Assembly (NCBI GenBank): GCA_032622095.1
Contig: CP136061.1
Span: forward strand, 259,318,077-259,382,076
Source: Siphonodentalium dalli
Taxonomy: Eukaryota > Mollusca > Scaphopoda > Gadilida > Siphonodentaliidae
Direction: 5' to 3'
DNA length: 64,000 nt
Every line of letters starts with the position of its first letter. The first letter of the stretch is position 1. Below, piece by piece: positions 56,080-64,000 of the stretch. The position numbers and the translations under genes are program-made. The notes beneath the pieces were generated by a model that worked only from the letters and a program-made list of their open reading frames with translations, was not told the origin of the DNA and ran no database searches.

Positions 56080-59000
56080 CCTTTTTGAATTTCCCGTACC
56101 TGGCAGAAACGGCCGCAAGTCAGGGGTGAACAGTGCCGTGTCTGCTCGAGCTATCGACTTGGGGATTGGAACTTTGGTACATTCGGGTCCATTTTACACG
56201 ATGGTGCAAACCCCATCGCGCTCGGACCCCTATATAGGGGCGGTCCGGTGTTAATGTAGGCGTTTTTGCGTACATTTATAACGAATTCGGCAGCAGCGTA
56301 TGGGTTAATTTATTCACTTCCGCTGCAGCTAGCGACTTGTCCGATCGCCCATGGATGCATATGGGTATTCACTTCATGATATAATGTCCATTTCCGTGGT
56401 CAGGCAGTCAGGGGAGGTGCGGTCGGCGCCTTTTTGGATTTCCCTTACCTGGCGGAAACGGCCGCAAGTTACAGGGGTTAACAGTGCCGTGTCCGCTCGA
56501 GCTATCGACTTGGGGATTGGAACTTTGGTACATTCGGGTCCATTGTACACGATAGTGCAAACCCCATCTCGCTAGGACCCCTAGGGGCGGTCCGGTCGGC
56601 GGGTGTTAATTTCGGCGTTTTTGCGTACATTTATAGCGATTCGGCAGCAGAGTATGGGTTAATTTATTCACTTCCGCTGCAGCTAGCGACTTGTCCGATC
56701 GCCCGTGGATGTATATGGGTATTCACTTCATGATATAATGTCCATTTCCGTGGTCAGGCAGTCAGGGGAGGTGCGGTCGGCGCCTTTTTGGATTTCCCGC
56801 ACCTGGCGGAAACGGCCGCAAGGTAGGGGTTAACAGTGCTGTGTCCGCTCGAGCTATCGACTTAGGGATTGGAACTTTGGTACATTCGGGTCCATTGTAC
56901 ACGATAGTGCAAACCCCATCTCACTCGGACCCATAGGGGCGGTCCGGTCGGCGGGTGTTAATTTCGGCGTTTTTGCGTACATTTATAGCGAATTCGGCAG
57001 CATCGTTTGGGTTAAAAATTTATTCACTTCCGCTGCAGCTAGCGACTTGTCCGATCGCCCATGGGTGCATTTTGTTATTCACTTCATGATATAATGTCCA
57101 TTTCCGTGGTCAGGCAGTCAGGGGAGGTGCGGTCGGCGCCTTTTTGGATTTCCCTTACCTGGCGGAAACGGCCGCAAGTTAGGGGTTAACAGTGCCGTGT
57201 CCGCTCGAGCTATCGACTTGGGGATTGGAACCTTGGTACATCCGGGTCCATTCTACACGATAGTGCAAACCCCATCTCGCTAGGTCTCCTAGGGGCGGTC
57301 CGGTCGGCGGGTGTTAATTTCGGCGTTTTTGCGTACATTTATAGCGAATTCGGCAGCAGCGTATGGGTTAATTTATTCACTTCCGCTGCAGCTAGCGACT
57401 TGTCCGAACGCCCATAGATGCATTTGGTTATTCACTTCATGATATAATGTCCATTTCCGTGGTCAGGCAGTCAGGGGAGGTGCGGTCGGCGCCTTTTTGG
57501 ATTTCGCGTACCTGGCGGAAACGGCCGCCAGTCAGGGGTTAACAGTGCCGTGTCCGCTCGAGCTATCGACTTGGGGATTGGAACTTTGGTACATTCTGGT
57601 CCATTGTACAGGATAGTTCAAACCCCATCTCACTCGGACCCATAGGGGCGGTCCGGTCGGCGGGTGTTAATTTCGGCGTTTTTGCGTACATTTATAGCGA
57701 ATTCGGCAGCAGCGTTTGGGTTAAAAATTTATTCACTTCCGCTGCAGCTAGCGACTTGTCCGATCGCCCATGGGTGCATTTTGTTATTCACTTCATGATA
57801 TAATGTCCATTTCCGTGGTCAGGCAGTCAGGGGAGGTGCGGTCGGCGCCTTTTTGGATTTCCCTTACCTGGCGGAAACGGCCGTAAGTTAGGGGTTAACA
57901 GTGCTGTGTCCGCTCGAGCTATCGACTTGGGGATTGGAACTTTGGTACATTCGGGTCCATTGTACACGATAGTGCAAACCCCATCTCGCTAGGACCCCTA
58001 GGGGCGGTCCGGTCGGCGGGTGTTAATTTCGGCGTTTTTGCGTACATTTATAGCGATTCGGCAGCAGAGTATGGGTTAATTCATTCACTTCCGCTGCAGC
58101 TAGCGACTTGTCCGATCGCCCGTGGATGTATATGGGTATTCACTTCATGATATAATGTCCATTTCCGTGGTCAGGCAGTCAGGGGAGGTGCGGTCGGCGC
58201 CTTTTTGGATTTCCCGCACCTGGCCGAAACGGCCGCAAGTTAGGGGTTAACAGTGCTGTGTCCGCTCGAGCTATCGACTTAGGGATTGGAACTTTGGTAC
58301 ATTCGGGTCCATTGTACACGATAGTGCAAACCCCATCTCACTCGGACCCATAGGGGCGGTCCGATCGGCGGGTGTTAATTTCGGCGCTTTTGCGTACATT
58401 TATAGCGAATTCGGCAGCATCGTTTGGGTTAAAAATTTATTCACTTCCGCTGCAGCTAGCGACTTGTCCGATCGCCCATGGGTGCATTTTGTTATTCACT
58501 TCATGATATAATGTCCATTTCCGTGGTCAGGCAGTCAGGGGAGGTGCGGTCGGCGCCTTTTTGGATTTCCCTTACCTGGCGGAAACGGCCGTAAGTTAGG
58601 GTTTAACAGTGCTGTGTCCGCTCGAGCTATCGACTTGGGGATTGGAACTTTGGTACATTCGGGTCCATTGTACACGATAGTGCAAACCCCATCTCGCTAG
58701 AACCCCTAGGGGCGGTCCGGTCGGCGGGTGTTAATTTCGGCGTTTTTGCGTACATTTATAGCGATTCGGCAGCAGAGTATGGGTTAATTCATTCACTTCC
58801 GCTGCAGCTAGCGACTTGTCCGATCGCCCGTGGATGTATATGGGTATTCACTTCATGATATAATGTCCATTTCCGTGGTCAGGCAGTCAGGGGAGGTGCG
58901 GTCGGCGCCTTTTTGGATTTCCCGCACCTGGCCGAAACGGCCGCAAGTTAGGGGTTAACAGTGCTGTGTCCGCTCGAGCTATCGACTTAGGGATTGGAAC

Positions 59001-61190
59001 TTTGGTACATTCGGGTCCATTGTACACGATAGTGCAAACCCCATCTCACTCGGACCCATAGGGGCGGTCCGGTCGGCGGGTGTTAATTTCGGCGTTTTTG
59101 CGTACATTTATAGCGAATTCGGCAGCATCGTTTGGGTTAAAAATTTATTCACTTCCGCTGCAGCTAGCGACTTGTCCGATCGGCCATGGGTGCATTTTGT
59201 TATTCACTTCATGATATAATGTCCATTTCCGTGGTCAGGCAGTCAGGGGAGGTGCGGTCGGCGCCTTTTTGGATTTCCCTTACCTGGCGGAAACGGCCGC
59301 AAGTTAGGGGTTAACAGTGCTGTGTCCGCTCGAACTATCGACTTAGGGATTGGAACTTTGGTACATTCGGGTCCATTGTACACGATAGTGCAAACCCCAT
59401 CTCGCTAGGACCCCTAGGGGCGGTCCGGTCGGCGGGTGTTAATTTCGGCGTTTTTGCGTACATTTATAGCGATTCGGCAGCAGAGTATGGGTTAATTTAT
59501 TCACTTCCGCTGCAGCTAGCGACTTGTCCGATCGCCCATGGATGCATATGGGTATTCACTTCATGATATAATGTCCATTTCCGTGGTCAGGCAGTCAGGG
59601 GAGGTGCGGTCGGCGCCTTTTTGGATTTCCCTTACCTGGCGGAAACGGCCGCAAGTTAGGGGTTAACAGTGCCGTGTCCGCTCGAGCTATCGACTTGGGG
59701 ATTGGAACCTTGGTACATCCGGGTCCATTCTACACGATAGTGCAAACCCCATCTCGCTAGGTCTCCTAGGGGCGGTCCGGTCGGCGGGTGTTAATTTCGG
59801 CGTTTTTGCGTACATTTATAGCGAATTCGGCAGCAGCGTATGGGTTAATTTATTCACTTCCGCTGCAGCTAGCGACTTGTCCGAGCGCCCATAGATGCAT
59901 TTGGTTATTCACTTCATGATATAATGTCCATTTCCGTGGTCAGGCAGTCAGGGGAGGTGCGGTCGGCGCCTTTTTGGATTTCGCGTACCTGGCGGAAACG
60001 GCCGCCAGTCAGGGGTTAACAGTGCCGTGTCCGCTCGAGCTATCGACTTGGGGATTGGAACTTTGGTACATTCTGGTCCATTGTACACGATAGTTCAAAC
60101 CCCATCTCACTCGGACCCATAGGGGCGGTCCGGTCGGCGGGTGTTAATTTCGGCGTTTTTGCGTACATTTATAGCGAATTCGGCAGCAGCGTTTGGGTTA
60201 AAAATTTATTCACTTCCGCTGCAGCTAGCGACTTGTCCGATCGCCCATGGGTGCATTTTGTTATCCACTTCATGATATAATGTCCATTTCCGTGGTCAGG
60301 CAGTCAGGGGAGGTGCGGTCGGCGCCTTTTTGGATTTCCCTTACCTGGCGGAAACGGCCGTAAGTTAGGGGTTAACAGTGCTGTGTCCGCTCGAGCTATC
60401 GACTTGGGGATTGGAACTTTGGTACATTCGGGTCCATTGTACACGATAGTGCAAACCCCATCTCGCTAGGACCCCTAGGGGCGGTCCGGTCGGCGGGTGT
60501 TAATTTCGGCGTTTTTGCGTACATTTATAGCGATTCGGCAGCAGAGTATGGGTTAATTCATTCACTTCCGCTGCAGCTAGCGACTTGTCCGATCGCCCGT
60601 GGATGTATATGGGTATTCACTTCATGATATAATGTCCATTTCCGTGGTCAGGCAGTCAGGGGAGGTGCGGTCGGCGCCTTTTTGGATTTCCCGCACCTGG
60701 CCGAAACGGCCGCAAGTTAGGGGTTAACAGTGCTGTGTCCGCTCGAGCTATCGACTTAGGGATTGGAACTTTGGTACATTCGGGTCCATTGTACACGATA
60801 GTGCAAACCCCATCTCGCTGGGTCCCCTAGGGGCGGTCCGGTCGGCGGGTGTTAATTTCGGCGTTTTTGCGTACATTTATAGCGATTCGGCAGCAGAGTA
60901 TGGGTTAATTTATTCACTTCCGCTGCAGCTAGCGACTTGTCCGATCGCCCATGGATGCATATGGGTATTCACTTCATGATATAATGTCCATTTCCGTGGT
61001 TAGGCAGTCAGGGGAGGTGCGGTCGGCGCATTTTTGGATTTCCCTTACCTGGCGGAAACGGCCGCAAGTTAGGGGTTAACAGTGCCGTGTCCGCTCGAGC
61101 TATCGACTTGGGGATTGGAACCTTGGTACATCCGGGTCCATTCTACACGATAGTGCAAACCCCATCTCGCTCGGACCCCTGGGGGCGGTC
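56080..61190 (+). repeat. 352-356-bp satellite, right array (about 14.5 units)
   Basis: The anchor ACTTCATGATATAATGTCCA starts at 56371, 56725, 57081, 57434, 57790, 58142, 58498, 58850, 59206, 59558, 59911, 60267, 60619 and 60971. Units fall into variant types by the sequence before the anchor (ATGGATGCATATGGG, GTGGATGTATATGGG, ATGGGTGCATTTTG, ATAGATGCATTTGG), arranged in a non-random order. Confidence 0.96.
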
Positions 61191-61252
61191 CGGTCGGGTG
61201 CGGTCGGGTCCGGTCGGGTGCGGTCGGGTGCGGTCGGGTTTTAGTAGGACCG

Positions 61253-61260
61253 TCCTCAAC
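61253..61260. repeat. Target-site duplication TCCTCAAC, right copy
   Basis: Exact match to 52424-52431. Confidence 0.85.
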
Positions 61261-62239
61261 TCATCAAATTAATTTATTTGCTGCATATTTACCGTTCATA
61301 TGTTATAAGGCGCCTTACAAATGGTTGCATTAAGATACGTTCCCCTTTTTAATCTTATGTTTAAGCTCGAGAAAACGAAGCGGACCAGTGAGCCAATAAC
61401 AAACAGGTATTGATGTTTCCACTACTTCAAACTCAGAATGTGTGAGCTACCATACAACGTCGTGCGAACGACGCGTAGAATCGAGGGCCATTTGTCCCAT
61501 TTCAAAGTGTAAATGGGTGTAAAACATGCAATTCAGTTATGCGTAGAAGCAAGCTAAATTGCGGATCAGAAAGACGCCAGAATTAGATTTTGCAAATTGG
61601 AGGCTTCTGCTTTGATCGTAATTACTGAATCAAAACCTTTACACACTTGTGTTCATTGTTATTTGTGATTCCAGCAAGCTAGAAATAGAAATCCATATCC
61701 GGCAAAATGCCAATATATCAACCGAGACATGTACACGTACTGTCACGACCATTTATATTGACATCTTACCCAGTATGACAATCGGCTGCATGGCAAGCTT
61801 CCGCTCAATTTTATCAACGCCAGACCGTCTATATGCACCCTTTGATAAATACTATCAATCATGGTAAGTGGTCCTTCTATAATTGTATGGTGTTAAGTGG
61901 TCCTGCATGCATGCTGATATGACATGCTGGTGGTGGATCATGCTGAATCAGCTCTGATTTATATATATATATATATCTTTAATTTTTACCTTCGCTTTTT
62001 AAGACATTGTGGTGTAAACATATGTTATGTCCAATCCTGATAGCATACATGCAAATAACATCAATTCAAACAAAAGTAGATATTATAGTGCATTTGTACA
62101 TAAATGGAATGATTTGAAAAGGGGATTCAGTAATAAGCCCACCCAGGAGCTTATGGTAAGTTTGTTCCACTTATGTTACGCGCCCCCTCTCTATTAAGTG
62201 CAGAGGGGTCGGAAGGGAAGGGCTGGAAATAGGAAATAT
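61261..62239. other. Unique flank, one candidate exon
   Basis: Apart from the candidate exon at 61675-61863, only a TA repeat near 61960-61977 is seen. Confidence 0.4.
61675..61863 (+). CDS. Candidate internal exon, function unknown
   Basis: A 189-nt block sits between an acceptor-like TGTTATTTGTGATTCCAG and a strong donor CATG^GTAAGT. It is open in the frame that enters with one extra base and leaves with two (KLEIEIHIRQNANIST, IYIDILPSMTIGCMASFRSI), so its length preserves the reading frame when skipped. No family is recognised, and a second frame is also open over the first ~28 codons. Splice signals alone support it. Confidence 0.25.
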
Positions 62240-63121
62240 GATGTCGGAGAGATATACATGTATAGTTAGTGCCGAGTTTCGATGTCGGAGAGAGATACGT
62301 GTATAGTTAGTGCCGAGTTTCGATGTCGGAGAGAGATACATGTATAGTTAGTGCCGAGTTTCGATGTCGGAGAGAGATACATGTATAGTTAGTGCCGAGT
62401 TTCGATGTCGGAGAGAGATACATGTATAGTTAGTGCCGAGTTTCGATGTCGGAGAGAGATACATGTATAGTTAGTGCCGAGTTTCGATGTCGGAGAGAGA
62501 TACATGTAAAGTTAGTGCCGAGTTTCGATGTCGGAGAGAGATACATGTAAAGTTAGTGCCGAGTTTCGATGTCGGAGAGAGATACATGTATAGAGATACA
62601 TGTATAGTTAGTGCCGAGTTTCGATGTCGGAGAGAGATACATGTAAAGTTAGTGCCGAGTTTCGATGTCGGAGAGAGATACATGTAAAGTTATTGCCGAG
62701 TTTCGATGTCGGAGAGAGAGGTACATGTATAGTTAGTGCCGAGTTTCGATGTCGGAGAGAGATACATGTATAGTTAGTGCCGAGTTTCGATGTCGGAGAT
62801 AGAGGTACATGTATAGTTAGTGCCGAGTTTCGATGTCGGATAGAGATACATGTAAAGTTAGTGCCGAGTTTCGATGTCGGAGAGAGATACATGTATAGTT
62901 AGTGCCGAGTTTCGATGTCGGAGAGAGATACATGTATAGTTAGTGCCGAGTTTCGATGTCGGAGAGAGATACATGTATAGTTAGTGCCGAGTTTCGATGT
63001 CGGAGAGAGATACATGTATAGTTAGTGCCGAGTTTCGATGTCGGAGAGAGATACATGTATAGTTAGTGCCGAGTTTCGATGTCGGAGAGAGATACATGTA
63101 TAGTTAGTGCCGAGTTTCGAG
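62240..63121. repeat. 41-bp satellite (about 21 copies)
   Basis: Unit GATGTCGGAGAGAGATACAT plus GTATAGTTAGTGCCGAGTTTC. A few units have AAAG for ATAG or small insertions (near 62590, 62718 and 62800). Open frames on both strands (MYLSPTSKLG, CISLRHRNSA) are by-products. Confidence 0.97.
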
Positions 63122-63149
63122 ATCGATTTTCTTGCTAAAATGTGATAAA

Positions 63150-63280
63150 AAAAAGGATTTCAAATTCGTCGCAATTCTATTCGAAATTTATTATCTTCGT
63201 CCACTAAATTCGATTCGAGCCTCGCTAAAGCTTTACTCGAATCGAATTCAGTGCAATCCGTTAATAAATTTCGTATAGAC
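63150..63280. repeat. Dispersed repeat, inverted partner of 55680-55800
   Basis: It contains AAATTCGTCGCAATTCTATT and AAATTCGATTCGAGCCTCGC. It follows the 41-bp satellite directly. Confidence 0.7.
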
Positions 63281-63389
63281 TCATTCGAGATCATCTATGG
63301 AGATGGGACAGATTCAGTTGGGGTGTAGAGAATGGTACAGCCAAACAAATATGCTTAATTTTGTATTGTTGCTAAATTTGATCTCCACA

Positions 63390-64000
63390 TTGGTCAAAAT
63401 TTTCAACAGTTGGAAATTTCATACATGACACAACATTAGTTGGAAATTTCACACTAACAATAGGTTGAAAATGTTCATGTAGTTTGATTTTCAAACAATT
63501 TATTCGGGGGGAATTTATTGTTTTGGACCAATATTTGTATGTTTTCCTTCTTTTGGTAAAAAGTTTGGACTGAAATGGCCATCAGTTGGAAATTTTCCAA
63601 CCTTACGGCGGTGTCAGGTTGGAAATTTCCAACACTTGGAAAGCTCGTGTCCTGGTCCCTCCCCCGTGGCCAGTCAAAACTGCTAATTAATTTAAGAAAA
63701 CAATATTATCCTACATTTGGTCAAAATTGTCACTGGAATTGTCATCAGTTGGAACTTTTCCAACCTAAGTCGGTGTGTCAGGTTTGAAATTATTTTAAAC
63801 TCTAGGAAGGCTAGTCTAGATGCTAGGATTTTGTTATTTTCTTGTTCAGATTTCAAAAATGTCCCACATCGGGCCGAACCATGGTCGGCCAGGTGTGTCA
63901 TGGTCCCTCCCCCGTGGCCAATAAAAAACTGCTAATGAGTTTAAGAAAACAATGTTTTACTACATTTGGTCAAAATTGTGGACTCATAATCTTCAGCAGT
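63390..64000. repeat. Dispersed repeat and ~240-bp tandem units, cut by window end
   Basis: 63405-63475 is a copy of the ACACAACATTAGTTGGAAAT repeat. Then TGGTCCCTCCCCCGTGGCCA followed by AAAACTGCTAAT and TACATTTGGTCAAAATTGT recurs near 63652 and 63900, a period of about 240-250 bp. No gene. Confidence 0.75.

Larger units (their letters stand above)
52432..61252. mobile_element. 8.8 kb TIR element whose arms are inverted satellite arrays
   Basis: The left end GGGTCCTACTAAA and the right end TTTAGTAGGACCG are complementary except for the outermost base. Inside each is a set of five 10-bp GC-rich units (CGACCGCACC or CGACCGGACC) in the same order. The arms then run into a ~353-bp satellite in inverted orientation: about 5 units at the left (to 54110) and about 14 at the right (from 56080). 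The core (54111-56079) has no recognised gene. Perfect 8-bp direct repeats (TCCTCAAC) flank the whole. An 8-bp duplication is usual for hAT and a few other DNA transposon superfamilies; the superfamily is undetermined. Confidence 0.88.

Noticed and set aside
52414-61272. Recurring MSARAIDLG-type open frames
   Set aside because: One per satellite unit, interrupted in most units, present on inverted arrays; not a gene family.
62471-62892. Open frames of 66-94 codons in the 41-bp satellite
   Set aside because: Products of the tandem repeat on both strands.

Overview
This is a gene-poor, repeat-dense stretch of an animal genome, about 60-65% A+T by eye, with spliced genes and no operons. The gene content fits a marine invertebrate, most likely a lophotrochozoan such as a mollusc: secreted PAN/apple and C-type lectin (CTLD) proteins, a Crypton-type tyrosine recombinase, LINE relics, a tRNA-derived SINE and an expanded family with an ALTGCD motif and a Cys-rich tail. 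The taxon is an inference; no marker gene settles it.

Layout. 1-29 kb is an old tandem segmental duplication. Copy 1 is segment A (1-1973), a CTLD locus (4739-6336) and its upstream flank (11804-12690). Copy 2 is A' (14718-16655), the CTLD locus (22871-24740) and its flank (28504-29000). The copies have gained different insertions. Copy 1 has 5.5 kb holding a LINE ORF1 relic, a Crypton, a SINE and a TTAA element. Copy 2 has a 5.2 kb foldback element and 3.8 kb of arrays. The only intact single-exon gene I find is the PAN+CTLD protein at 23323-24075 (minus); its copy 1 partner has a 1-nt deletion.

29-46 kb is mostly mobile DNA: TTAA-flanked piggyBac-like nonautonomous elements, a 133-bp satellite apparently grown from a MITE, a 1.8 kb inverted-repeat element, a LINE reverse-transcriptase relic split by a TTAA element, and a recurring 69-bp hairpin module. 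Two exons of an unrecognised minus-strand gene lie at 36.2 and 38.5 kb. 46.5-50.4 kb is a 3.9 kb foldback element holding two head-to-head damaged copies of the ALTGCD gene, next to the signal-peptide/PAN exon of a second secreted-protein gene (50723-51046, minus).

52.4-61.3 kb is the most striking object: an 8.8 kb unit with terminal inverted repeats and a perfect 8-bp target-site duplication. Its arms are inverted arrays of a ~353-bp satellite around a 2 kb unrecognised core. The window ends with a 41-bp satellite and a dispersed-repeat array.

The common theme is inverted-repeat elements whose arms are tandem arrays (17.7-22.9, 26.8-27.9, 33.3-35.2, 46.5-50.4 and 52.4-61.3 kb). They suggest that transposition and satellite growth are coupled in this genome. 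All repeat identities were judged by eye, not by alignment software.
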